A DNA stretch of 64,000 nt from UBA4416 sp040387555 (GTDB lineage: Bacteria; Bacteroidota; Bacteroidia; B-17B0; Aurantibacillaceae): NCBI GenBank assembly GCA_040387555.1, contig JAZKDO010000001.1:496001-560000 (forward strand), written 5' to 3'. Below the pieces are notes generated by a model that worked only from the letters and a program-made list of their open reading frames with translations, was not told where the DNA came from and made no database searches. How positions within the stretch are numbered: the first letter of the stretch is position 1; every line of letters starts with the position of its first letter. Below are positions 52,542-61,639 of the stretch, piece after piece. Made by a program: the position numbers and the translations under genes.

Positions 52542-53860
52542 AACAATTTCACTTGATTGTTTTCCGATAACGCTTCTTTATAAACTTTCAAAACTCTTAG
52601 CCTTGCAGCAGCATGATCTACAATGGGTGTTGGATACTTTGACGTGTTGAGTTCCGGAACCCATTTTTTAATGTATTCATATTTTGGATCAAATTTTCGA
52701 ATTTGCTCTGTGGGATTAAACACTCTAAAATAAGGGGATGCATCACAACCGCTTCCAGCTGCCCATTGCCATCCGCCATTGTTGGCGCTTAAATCAAAAT
52801 CCAACAATTTTTGTGCAAAGTAAGCCTCGCCCCAACGCCAGTCAATCAATAGATCTTTTACTAAAAAACTAGCCACAATCATGCGTACACGGTTATGCAT
52901 AAAGCCAGTAGTATTGAGTTCGCGCATTCCTGCGTCCACAATCGGAAACCCCGTCTTTCCTTCACACCATACTTTAAATTCAATTTCATTATTACGCCAT
53001 TCAATCCTATCATACTGTGGTTTAAATGAATTTTTAATTACATGAGGAAAATGCGAAAGAATCATCATATAAAAATCGCGCCAGATTAATTCATTCAACC
53101 AGGTTTCATTTAATACCATAGCCTGTTTCGCCAGCGCTCTAATGCTTACTGTTCCAAAACGCAAATGCACACTTAATCGACTGGTCCCATTGACCGCTGG
53201 AAAATCCCGTTGTTCTTTGTACTGTGTGATGATAGATTTACTGATAGTGCGAGATGGAATTGGAACATCTGTTTCTGCAAAACCCATTTCGCTTAATGTT
53301 GGAATTGATTCTGTTGTAAGCTTAATGAAACTTTTAAAATATTTTTTGTTCGGATACGGTTTAACATAAAAATCATTCAGTTTAGCTTTCCATTTCCGGC
53401 TATAAGGCGTAAATATGGTATAAGGTTTTCCATCATCCTTTGTTACCTCACTTTTTTCGAAGATACACTGATCTTTATACGATTTGAAAGTGATGCTTTG
53501 CTTTTCACAGATCAGCTTTATCAACTCATCCCTCTCTAGGGCGTATGGTTCGTAATCATGATTTGTATATACAGCTTCTATCGTATATTCTTTAATCAGT
53601 TCCTTAAATACTTTTTCCGGAGTTGAATAATATACTTTGATGGATGAGCCAAGTTCTTTTAATTGAACACTTAGTTTTTCGATAACGGAGTGAATGAATT
53701 CAACCCGCGCATCTTTTTTATCTTCCAACCGATCTAAAATATTCTTATCAAAAATAAAGATGGGTAAAACAGGTAATCCCTTTTTTAAAGCATAATATAA
53801 CCCTGCATTATCTTCCAAACGCAGATCCCTTCTAAACCAAAATACAGTTACCTTTTCCAT
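52538..53860 (-). CDS. phrB: Deoxyribodipyrimidine photo-lyase (class I)
   Basis: Repairs UV-induced pyrimidine dimers with blue light. 440 residues: N-terminal photolyase alpha/beta domain (FWFRRDLRLEDN), FAD-binding region with ELIWRDFYM, GFPIVDAGMREL, MHNRVRM and ANNGGWQWAAGSGCDASPY (the latter cut here for length). The Trp-rich electron chain is conserved. It stands alone. A cryptochrome role cannot be excluded from the sequence. Confidence 0.93.
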   Translation of the reverse strand: MEKVTVFWFRRDLRLEDNAGLYYALKKGLPVLPIFIFDKNILDRLEDKKDARVEFIHSVIEKLSVQLKELGSSIKVYYSTPEKVFKELIKEYTIEAVYTNHDYEPYALERDELIKLICEKQSITFKSYKDQCIFEKSEVTKDDGKPYTIFTPYSRKWKAKLNDFYVKPYPNKKYFKSFIKLTTESIPTLSEMGFAETDVPIPSRTISKSIITQYKEQRDFPAVNGTSRLSVHLRFGTVSIRALAKQAMVLNETWLNELIWRDFYMMILSHFPHVIKNSFKPQYDRIEWRNNEIEFKVWCEGKTGFPIVDAGMRELNTTGFMHNRVRMIVASFLVKDLLIDWRWGEAYFAQKLLDFDLSANNGGWQWAAGSGCDASPYFRVFNPTEQIRKFDPKYEYIKKWVPELNTSKYPTPIVDHAAARLRVLKVYKEALSENNQVKLF

Positions 53861-53950
53861 TATATATTAAACCCGGAATCCAATTGAAAGTTTAAAAAAT
53901 TCGTGTAAATTCATCACGTCAAATTAATCAATAATTACTATTGCACAATC

Positions 53951-55984
53951 ATGGAATTAAAAGAATTTCAACAACATATTTTACAGGGAATTGCTTCTGA
54001 ATTACCTCAGCCAAAAATATACGAAAGCACTATCAACCATGCTCCTAAACGCAAGGATAGTTTAAATGCTGAAGAAAAAAAGTTAGCTATTCAAAACGCA
54101 TTGCGTTACTTTGAACCAAAACACCATGCTGTTTTAGCTAAAGAATTTGCCGAAGAGTTAAAAACATACGGACGAATTTACATGTACCGTTTTCGTCCGG
54201 ACTATAAAATTTTTGCACGTCCCATCCATGATTATCCACATCAATCTATTCAGGCAGCTGCTATTATGCATATGCTTAGTAATAATCTTGATTATGCGGT
54301 AGCGCAACACCCGCATGAACTGATTACGTACGGTGGAAATGGTTCTGTGTTTCAAAACTGGGCGCAGTATTTATTAACGATGCAGTATTTGGCAATAATG
54401 ACTGATGAACAAACATTAGCGCTATATAGTGGTCATCCTATGGGATTATTTCCTTCGCATAAAGATGCCCCAAGAGTTGTTGTAACAAATGGTATGATGA
54501 TTCCAAATTACAGCAAACCGGATGACTGGGAAAAATTCAACGCATTAGGGGTAACTCAATACGGACAAATGACTGCCGGCTCATTCATGTATATTGGTCC
54601 GCAAGGAATTGTGCACGGAACCTGTATTACGGTAATGAACGCTGCCCGTAAAGTTTCTAAATCAGAAGAAGATCGTGTTGGCAAATTATTTGTGACTTGT
54701 GGATTAGGAGGCATGAGTGGCGCACAACCTAAAGCAGCAAAAATTGCAGGGCTAGTTTCTGTCACAGCAGAGATCAATCCAAAAGCAGTACATACTCGTA
54801 AATCTCAAAACTGGGTAGATGAAGTATTTGATAATTTAGACGCTCTGATTCCACGCATTCAGAAAGCAACAACTGCAAAAGAAGCAGTATCCTTGGCGTA
54901 TCAAGGCAATGTGGTAGATCTTTGGGAGCGTCTTGTAAAAGAAGACATGAAGATTGATATTGGTTCAGATCAAACTTCGTTACATAACCCATGGGCCGGC
55001 GGCTACTACCCGGTTGGATTATCATTAGAGCAAAGCAATGAGATGATGGCTTCTGATCCTGAAAAATTTAAAGAGGAAGTTCAGAAAACGTTAGTGCGTC
55101 ATGCGAATGCCGTCAATACTTTAAATGCCAGAGGAATGTACTTCTTTGATTACGGCAACGCTTTTTTACTGGAAGCAGGAAGGGCTGGCGCAGATATTTA
55201 TAAAATAGAAAAACCTGTAAAAGGCGGACACGTTGGCGCTACCTTTAAATATAATTCTTACGTACAGGATATTCTGGGGCCTATGTGCTTTGATTATGGT
55301 TTCGGGCCATTCCGTTGGGTGTGTACCAGTGCCACTGAAAAGGATCTTCGTAAAACAGATGAGATTGCTTTAACTGTATTAGAAGAAATTTATAAAACTG
55401 CTCCGGATGAAATTAAACCTCAATTACAAGATAATATTGTTTGGATTAGAGATGCAATGAAAAATAATTTAGTGGTTGGTTCTCAGGCGCGTATTTTATA
55501 CGCGGATAGCGAAGGCAGGGTAAAAATTGCAGAAGCCCTCAATAAAGCCATTGCTAATAAAGAAATTTCAGCGCCTGTAGTTTTAGGAAGAGATCATCAT
55601 GATGTGAGCGGAACTGATTCGCCCTACCGCGAAACCTCCAACATTTATGATGGCTCCAAATATACGGCGGATATGGCGGTTCAAAATTTTGTAGGAGACA
55701 GTTTCCGCGGCGCAACCTGGATCAGTTTGCATAATGGTGGTGGCGTTGGTTGGGGCGAAGTGATCAACGGTGGGTTCGGTTTGGTTTTGGATGGCAGTGC
55801 AGATGCTGACAGACGATTAAAGTCCATGCTGTTCTGGGATGTGAATAATGGAATTGCACGAAGAAGTTGGGCACGGAATAAGGAAGCGAATTTTGCGATC
55901 AAACGTGAAATGGAACGAACTCCAAATCTGAAAGTCACAATGCCAAATTTTGTGGATGAATCGATCTTAATTAATCTATTTTAA
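53951..55984 (+). CDS. hutU: Urocanate hydratase, long form
   Basis: Converts urocanate to imidazolone propionate in histidine degradation, using tightly bound NAD. 677 residues, close to the eukaryotic/Bacteroidota long form (about 675) and longer than the Pseudomonas-type enzyme (about 555). Landmarks: YGGNGSVFQNWAQY (about 117-130), CGLGGMSGAQPKAAKIAG (NAD site, about 249-266) and FGPFRWVCTSATEKD with the catalytic Cys. No hutH, hutI or hutG is next to it, so the pathway must be completed elsewhere or the enzyme acts alone. Confidence 0.94.
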   Translation: MELKEFQQHILQGIASELPQPKIYESTINHAPKRKDSLNAEEKKLAIQNALRYFEPKHHAVLAKEFAEELKTYGRIYMYRFRPDYKIFARPIHDYPHQSIQAAAIMHMLSNNLDYAVAQHPHELITYGGNGSVFQNWAQYLLTMQYLAIMTDEQTLALYSGHPMGLFPSHKDAPRVVVTNGMMIPNYSKPDDWEKFNALGVTQYGQMTAGSFMYIGPQGIVHGTCITVMNAARKVSKSEEDRVGKLFVTCGLGGMSGAQPKAAKIAGLVSVTAEINPKAVHTRKSQNWVDEVFDNLDALIPRIQKATTAKEAVSLAYQGNVVDLWERLVKEDMKIDIGSDQTSLHNPWAGGYYPVGLSLEQSNEMMASDPEKFKEEVQKTLVRHANAVNTLNARGMYFFDYGNAFLLEAGRAGADIYKIEKPVKGGHVGATFKYNSYVQDILGPMCFDYGFGPFRWVCTSATEKDLRKTDEIALTVLEEIYKTAPDEIKPQLQDNIVWIRDAMKNNLVVGSQARILYADSEGRVKIAEALNKAIANKEISAPVVLGRDHHDVSGTDSPYRETSNIYDGSKYTADMAVQNFVGDSFRGATWISLHNGGGVGWGEVINGGFGLVLDGSADADRRLKSMLFWDVNNGIARRSWARNKEANFAIKREMERTPNLKVTMPNFVDESILINLF

Positions 55985-56037
55985 TTACAATATACTATCG
56001 CTTCACTTGAAGTCGATTGTCAATAACACAACCAACC

Positions 56038-57780
56038 ATGAAAAAATTACTTGCCTTATTATCAATCTTTGTTTTATTTTCCTGCGGTGGGGATAAGGAA
56101 AAAACAGAGGGTCTTTCCAAAAATCAAGACACAACATTTGATGCTTTTAAAGAACGTTTTGTGTTGCATTTATGGGAACTATATCCGGGATGGGCAAGTA
56201 GCCAGGGTTATCATAAATTTGACAGTGTATTAACTATTCCAAACCAGGAACAAAGAAATAGGGAACTGGATTTTTGCAAAGCGAACTTAGATTCCTTAAA
56301 GGCTTTTGATTTGAATGCTTTATCCGACAATAACAAAACAGATTATTATATGATCGAAGGGCAGTTGAAATCTGCGCAATGGTATATCACCGATTACAAA
56401 TCGTACGAATGGAACCCGAGTGATTATAATGTCTGCGGAAGTTTCGCTGAAATGTTAGCCAATAATTATGATTCATTGGATACGCGTTTACGTAATTTCT
56501 ATTTACGTATGAAAAACGTAAAGGCTTACTACGAAACAGCTAAGCAACAAATTAAAAGTCCGACAACAGAGCACACTCAATTAGCCATCGATCAAAATTT
56601 GGGCGGAGCTTCAACCTTTGATGCTGATTTGAACGATGCATTACTTAAGTCTCATTTAAAAGCTGAAGAAAAGGAACAAGTTTCATCCAGAGCAAAAGAG
56701 GCAATTGGCGCCATCAATGACTATGTAAAATTCTTAAAGGAATTAAAAAATGAAACACCTCGCAGCTTTCGTTTAGGAAAAGAATTATACGCTAAAAAAT
56801 TCGAGCATGATATTCAATCCGGTTATACTGCCAATGAGATTTACCAAAAAGCGCTGGAACATAAGAAAGAACTTCACGCACAAATGTTCACATTGACAAA
56901 CACACTTTGGCCTCTGCACATGAAAGGCAAAATCATACCTAAAGACACATTATTAGCTATTAAGCAAATGATCGATGTGTTATCGGTTAAGCATGTGCAG
57001 GCTGATTCGTTCCAGACAGAAATAGAACGCCAAATCCCAAGGCTGGTAAAATTCATACAAGAAAAAGACCTGATTTATCTTGATCCGTTAAAACCTTTAG
57101 TAGTTCGTAAAGAGCCGGCTTACATGGCAGGTGTAGCAGGAGCTTCCATTTCTTCGCCTGGTCCTTATGATAAAAATGGCAATACCTATTATAATGTCGG
57201 TAGCTTTTCGGGTTGGAGTAAAGAACAAATTGAAAGCTATTTAAGAGAATACAATCATTACATTCTACAGATCTTGAACATTCACGAAGCTATTCCAGGC
57301 CATTATACACAACTCATTTATTCCAATCAATCGCCAAGTATTATCAAAGCTATTTTTGGAAACGGCGCTATGGTTGAGGGCTGGGCGGTTTATACAGAAC
57401 GCATGATGTTGGAGAATGGTTATGGGAATGATGAAGATGAAATGTGGCTCATGTATTACAAATGGAATTTACGAAGCACCTGTAACACCATTTTAGATTA
57501 TGGAGTGCATGTCAATAACCTGAGTAAGGAAGATGCCATGCATTTATTAGTGGACGAAGCATTTCAACAAAAGGCAGAAGCCGAAGGGAAATGGAAACGT
57601 GTTTCAGTAACACAGGTGCAACTTTGCTCTTACTTTACCGGTTATTCAGAGATCTATGATTTACGTGAAGAGTTAAAGAAAAAAGAAGGTGATAAATTTA
57701 ACCTGAAACAATTTCACGAAAAGTTCTTGAGCTATGGTAGCGCGCCGGTTAAATACATTAAGGAATTGATGAGCAAATAA
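56038..57780 (+). CDS. DUF885 lipoprotein (putative metallopeptidase)
   Basis: 580 residues from the ATG at 56038, since an upstream in-frame TTG (56017) would move the signal peptide inward. Lipoprotein signal peptide with lipobox VLFSCG. The DUF885 catalytic motif HEAIPGH is at residues 416-422 (HExxxxH, probable zinc site), followed by MVEGWAVYTERMM. Such proteins are gluzincin-like peptidases or related hydrolases in the envelope. Its stop touches the stop of the converging HD gene. Confidence 0.87.
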   Translation: MKKLLALLSIFVLFSCGGDKEKTEGLSKNQDTTFDAFKERFVLHLWELYPGWASSQGYHKFDSVLTIPNQEQRNRELDFCKANLDSLKAFDLNALSDNNKTDYYMIEGQLKSAQWYITDYKSYEWNPSDYNVCGSFAEMLANNYDSLDTRLRNFYLRMKNVKAYYETAKQQIKSPTTEHTQLAIDQNLGGASTFDADLNDALLKSHLKAEEKEQVSSRAKEAIGAINDYVKFLKELKNETPRSFRLGKELYAKKFEHDIQSGYTANEIYQKALEHKKELHAQMFTLTNTLWPLHMKGKIIPKDTLLAIKQMIDVLSVKHVQADSFQTEIERQIPRLVKFIQEKDLIYLDPLKPLVVRKEPAYMAGVAGASISSPGPYDKNGNTYYNVGSFSGWSKEQIESYLREYNHYILQILNIHEAIPGHYTQLIYSNQSPSIIKAIFGNGAMVEGWAVYTERMMLENGYGNDEDEMWLMYYKWNLRSTCNTILDYGVHVNNLSKEDAMHLLVDEAFQQKAEAEGKWKRVSVTQVQLCSYFTGYSEIYDLREELKKKEGDKFNLKQFHEKFLSYGSAPVKYIKELMSK

Positions 57781-58428
57781 CTACTGCTTTCCCTCCCATT
57801 CTTTATAAAACTGATCAAGGAACGTTAGCATAAAATCATGCCGATCATCGGCTAGCTTTTTTCCTGTTTCTGTATTCATTTTGTTTTTCAATAAAAGCAG
57901 TTTTTCATAAAAATGGTTGATCGTGGGTGCAGTTGTGTTTTTATAACTTTCTTTTGTATGTTCATTCACAGGTTTTATAGCCGGATCATATAACGTTCTA
58001 TTTTTAAACCCTCCGTAAGTAAACGCTCTTGCTATTCCAATGGCACCAATAGCATCCAACCTATCGGCATCCTGCACAATTTTCATTTCGAGGGAAGTAA
58101 ATCCACCATTGTCAAAACTGTTTTTAAACGACATATTCCCAATAATACGTTTTACGTGTTCGGTAATTTTTTCGTCAACGTTATTCAATCTTAAAAATTC
58201 TTCTGCCTTACGCGGCCCAATTTCCTCATCACCATTATTAAATTTTGGATCTGCAATGTCGTGTAATAAGGCTGCCAAAGCAATCACCAGTTCATCGCCG
58301 CGTTCATTTTTATTAATTAACAGACTAGTACGATATACACGCTCAATATGAAACCAGTCGTGTCCTGCTTCTGCACCAACAAGGGCTTGCTTAACAAAAG
58401 CAATGGTTGTTTCAATAATAGTATCCAT
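57781..58428 (-). CDS. HD-domain phosphohydrolase
   Basis: 215 residues. HD superfamily metal site: HDWFHIERV (His23, Asp24, His27), LLHDIADPKF (His56, Asp57) and VQDADRLDAIG (Asp). Resembles the YedJ-type HD hydrolases, which hydrolyse phosphate monoesters of unknown natural substrate. Monocistronic, diverging from the ACMSD gene across 75 bases. Confidence 0.88.
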   Translation of the reverse strand: MDTIIETTIAFVKQALVGAEAGHDWFHIERVYRTSLLINKNERGDELVIALAALLHDIADPKFNNGDEEIGPRKAEEFLRLNNVDEKITEHVKRIIGNMSFKNSFDNGGFTSLEMKIVQDADRLDAIGAIGIARAFTYGGFKNRTLYDPAIKPVNEHTKESYKNTTAPTINHFYEKLLLLKNKMNTETGKKLADDRHDFMLTFLDQFYKEWEGKQ

Positions 58429-58503
58429 AAAATTATTTCATATTTAATTGCCGGAAAGACGGGAAGAAAGTTAAGAATTGTTTTTTATAATTAACTTTGA
58501 CAA

Positions 58504-59493
58504 ATGTTCACAATAGACACACATACACACATTATTCCCAAACACATCCCGGATTTTACAAAAAAATTCGGTTATGGAAATTTTATTCAACTGGATCATC
58601 ATCAACCGGGGAGAGCCTGGATGATGCAGGGAGATAAGCGCTTCAGAGAAATTGTTGAAAATTGCTGGGATGCTGAAGTTCGCATTAAAGATATGAAAGA
58701 GCATCAGGCAAATATGCAGGTAATATGTACTATTCCGGTAATGTTTAGTTATGATGCAAAACCAAAAGACTGTTTGGAGATCTCACAGTTTTTAAATGAT
58801 GATATTGCGAATACAGTTAAAGAATATCCGGATAAATTTATTGGATTAGCGACTGTTCCAATGCAGGACACTGAACTCGCTGTTCAGGAATTGGAACGCT
58901 GTATGAGTATTGGTTTTAAAGGCGTTCAAATCGGAAGCAACATTAATAATATTAATTTGGGTGAACCACAGTTCCACTCATTCTGGGCAGCGGCAGAAAA
59001 ATTGAATGCCGCAATTTTAGTGCACCCCTGGCAAATGATGGGACAGGAACACATGACTAAATACTGGTTGCCATGGTTAGTAGGTATGCCTGCAGAAATC
59101 AGCCGTGCAATCTGTAGTATGATATTCGGAGGCATCTTTGAAAAATATCCGAATTTAAAAGTGTGTTTTGCTCACGGTGGCGGATCTTTTCTCCCAACTA
59201 TTAGTCGCATCGAACATGGATGGGAATGTCGCCCTGATTTAGTAGCTATTGATAATGAATTTAACCCAAAGAAATACCTGGGGAAATTCTGGGTAGATTC
59301 TCATGTATGCGACCATAAAATGCTACAATACATTATTGATTTAGTTGGCGCAGATAAAGTAGTTCAGGGATCCGATTACCCGTTTCCTTTAGGAGAAGCA
59401 GTTCCGGGAACGTTAGTTCGTGAAGCTCCTCTTTCTGATGAAATCAAAACAACAATCATGGGGACAGCTGCAAAAGCTTGGTTATCCCTCTAA
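58504..59493 (+). CDS. Aminocarboxymuconate-semialdehyde decarboxylase-type amidohydrolase
   Basis: 329 residues of the ACMSD-like amidohydrolase family: metal ligands His7 and His9 (DTHTHIIP), the VHPW (about 178), FAHGG and the late Asp in GSDYPFPLGE. The enzyme decarboxylates 2-amino-3-carboxymuconate semialdehyde in the kynurenine route of tryptophan degradation. No other kynurenine genes are within the window, so the exact substrate is inferred from family resemblance. Confidence 0.87.
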   Translation: MFTIDTHTHIIPKHIPDFTKKFGYGNFIQLDHHQPGRAWMMQGDKRFREIVENCWDAEVRIKDMKEHQANMQVICTIPVMFSYDAKPKDCLEISQFLNDDIANTVKEYPDKFIGLATVPMQDTELAVQELERCMSIGFKGVQIGSNINNINLGEPQFHSFWAAAEKLNAAILVHPWQMMGQEHMTKYWLPWLVGMPAEISRAICSMIFGGIFEKYPNLKVCFAHGGGSFLPTISRIEHGWECRPDLVAIDNEFNPKKYLGKFWVDSHVCDHKMLQYIIDLVGADKVVQGSDYPFPLGEAVPGTLVREAPLSDEIKTTIMGTAAKAWLSL

Positions 59494-59534
59494 CTTTTCC
59501 CTTTAGTCAAACTGTCTCTTTAATCTCTTTAACA

Positions 59535-59993
59535 ATGTCTCATTTCACCGATCATCAATTAAAACTTTTAACCTCAGCAGAAGGTAAAACCCTAAAAAAA
59601 GTAGTCGTTTATTTTTGGGTTAACCGCTTTAATCCTGATGCACACGTGGATTTAATTGATAACGTAGAATTAGTATTTACGGATGAAACATCGTTAGTCA
59701 TAACTTCTAATGAAGAAGGAACCGGAATTGACACTCTTGATGATTTTAATTTTGAAGAAGAAAAAGCTCATCTTAAGCAAGAGTTTGGCGATAAAATAAA
59801 AATGATTCCAATCGACGCTTCCACAACTAAAATGTGGACAGATGTTATTGGTGAAACCATAGAAGCGTTTGAATTAAGTAAGGAAGATTCTCAATTTTTA
59901 AACGACGCACTGATCATAAGTTTTGGAATCGAGAAACGTTCCATTGGGATAAGTCCAAATGACGGATTAATCATCGATTACTGGGAGGAGTAA
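59535..59993 (+). CDS. Hypothetical acidic protein
   Basis: 152 residues from the ATG at 59535; an earlier in-frame ATG (59478) lies inside the ACMSD gene. No signal or membrane segment. The protein is acidic (many Asp and Glu), with a strand-rich start (KKVVVYFWVNRFN) and an end RSIGISPNDGLIIDYW. No family recognised. It is 42 bases after the ACMSD gene and may be cotranscribed. Confidence 0.65.
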   Translation: MSHFTDHQLKLLTSAEGKTLKKVVVYFWVNRFNPDAHVDLIDNVELVFTDETSLVITSNEEGTGIDTLDDFNFEEEKAHLKQEFGDKIKMIPIDASTTKMWTDVIGETIEAFELSKEDSQFLNDALIISFGIEKRSIGISPNDGLIIDYWEE

Positions 59994-60241
59994 TTCTTTC
60001 GCCTCCTCGCAATTTTATTTATCAACCTAATCTCTCTTGGAGAGTGAAATTTTGCAAATTCTGTTTTTGTCTGTTAAAATTCAATATTTATCTATGTAAT
60101 TTTGGTGCACGTCAAAACGCTTAATAACTTTGATTTCTAAGTTTTGAACACTCCGGCTATTTTTACTATTTAGAATAATTATAAATTAGAGAGAATGTTA
60201 ATAAAAATTAAAATTTCCACGCTACGTATATAACATTCTGT

Positions 60242-60249
60242 TATTTTTG
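60242..60249 (+). promoter_or_regulatory. Possible -7 element of the alternative complex III operon
   Basis: TATTTTTG matches TAnnTTTG, 78 bases before the start codon. No TTG lies at the usual upstream spacing. The rest of the gap 59994-60326 shows no gene or other structure apart from the tandem repeats just downstream. Confidence 0.4.
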
Positions 60250-60262
60250 TCGTGAATTTTTT

Positions 60263-60306
60263 TGTCATTAAAGTGTCATTAAAGTGTCATTAAACTGCCA
60301 TTACAC
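60263..60306 (+). repeat. Four 11-bp tandem repeats upstream of actA
   Basis: TGTCATTAAAG occurs at 60263-60273 and 60274-60284, then TGTCATTAAAC (60285-60295) and TGCCATTACAC (60296-60306). The 11-base period is one helical turn, so copies would be on the same DNA face. They lie 21 bases before the start of actA and may bind a regulator or act in the leader RNA. Confidence 0.8.
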
Positions 60307-60326
60307 ACAAAATTAGATATAATTCT

Positions 60327-61604
60327 ATGCAAAATAATATGTCTCATTTCTCTTTAAAATCCTTATTTGGCGCGGTTTTCCTGTTTTTTGCTTTCTCCTT
60401 TGGATTGAAAGCACAGGACGGTGCTAAGTTATTTAAACAAAATTGTGCCGTATGTCATGCGGTAACTGATCAAAAATTAACTGGTCCTGGTTTAGCGGGT
60501 GTCTTTGACCGCGCGCCAAAAGGCCCATGGTTACATGATTGGATCATGGACAACACTAAGCTTATCAAGTCAGGTGATGCTTATGCTAATAAAATTTACA
60601 CTGAAAACGGTAAAGCTGCAATGACTGTTTTTGCAGGTCAATTGACTGATCAGGATGTAGATGCTATTTTAGCTTACATCAAAAACCCACCAGCGCCTAA
60701 AACAGATGTTGCTTCTGGCCCATCAACCGGCAGCGGAGAGGTAAAAGAGGAGAAAGGCGGAATTGATCCATTATATCTTTTATTAGGTGCTATTGTTATT
60801 ATAGCTATTATTATCGGTGCTTTAAGAAGCGTTCGACATGCACTTCAAAATTCATACAATCGCAAAGAAGGCAATGAAGAGCTTCCTGAAACTACTTTTG
60901 GCGAAGAAGTAAAATCCTGGATTAGTGGTCACCGTCGTTTAGTAGGTGTATTTGCAATTTTAATTCTTTTTGGAGGGATGAAATCTTGTTGGGACGCATG
61001 TTATGATTTAGGTGTTTATTATGAATGGGAAACTCAAAAAGGTTACCATCCTGAGCAACCAATTAAATTCTCTCATAAACTACACGCAGGAGATAATGAA
61101 ATTGCTTGTCAATATTGTCATAACTCAGTTGAGAAATCCCGTCACGCTGGTATCCCTACCGTTAACGTTTGTATGAACTGTCACAAAGGAATTCAAACTG
61201 GCCCTGAATTTGCTGAAAAAGAAATTGCAAAGATTTATAATGCTGCTGGATTTGATCCAAAATCAGGAAACTATTCTGGTCCTCAAAACCCTATCAAATG
61301 GATCAAGGTTCACAACTTACCGGACCACGTTTACTTTAATCACTCTCAACATGTAGTTGTAGGAAAACAAGAGTGTGCAACTTGCCACGGTGATGTAAAG
61401 AAAATGACTACAGTTGAGCAAAAAGCACCGTTAACAATGGGATGGTGTATTGATTGCCATCGTAAAACGGAAGTAGCAATGGAAGGAAATGCATACTACG
61501 ATAGAATGCACAAAGCTTTAAAAGAAAAATACAAAGGACAGTACGATGTTAAGTTTACGGTTGATAAAATCGGTGGACTTGAATGTGCTAAGTGTCACTA
61601 TTAA
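60327..61604 (+). CDS. actA: Alternative complex III multihaem cytochrome c (ActA-like)
   Basis: Part of the quinol-oxidising alternative complex III. 425 residues with signal segment and six CXXCH haem sites: CAVCH (40-44) in an N-terminal mono-haem domain, then after membrane helices (about 149-165 and 205-220) CQYCH (261), CMNCH (282), CATCH (350), CIDCH (374) and CAKCH (420). The second part matches the penta-haem ActA core. The leading mono-haem domain resembles an added cytochrome c. It starts the operon and is followed 35 bases later by actB. Confidence 0.9.
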   Translation: MQNNMSHFSLKSLFGAVFLFFAFSFGLKAQDGAKLFKQNCAVCHAVTDQKLTGPGLAGVFDRAPKGPWLHDWIMDNTKLIKSGDAYANKIYTENGKAAMTVFAGQLTDQDVDAILAYIKNPPAPKTDVASGPSTGSGEVKEEKGGIDPLYLLLGAIVIIAIIIGALRSVRHALQNSYNRKEGNEELPETTFGEEVKSWISGHRRLVGVFAILILFGGMKSCWDACYDLGVYYEWETQKGYHPEQPIKFSHKLHAGDNEIACQYCHNSVEKSRHAGIPTVNVCMNCHKGIQTGPEFAEKEIAKIYNAAGFDPKSGNYSGPQNPIKWIKVHNLPDHVYFNHSQHVVVGKQECATCHGDVKKMTTVEQKAPLTMGWCIDCHRKTEVAMEGNAYYDRMHKALKEKYKGQYDVKFTVDKIGGLECAKCHY

Positions 61605-61639
61605 TTGTTAGAAACCGGTAATTACAAGAAATATCACAG

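Noticed and set aside
60242..60249. Confident promoter of the alternative complex III operon
   Set aside because: Only the -7 half is present; there is no TTG at the expected distance, so it is listed only as possible.
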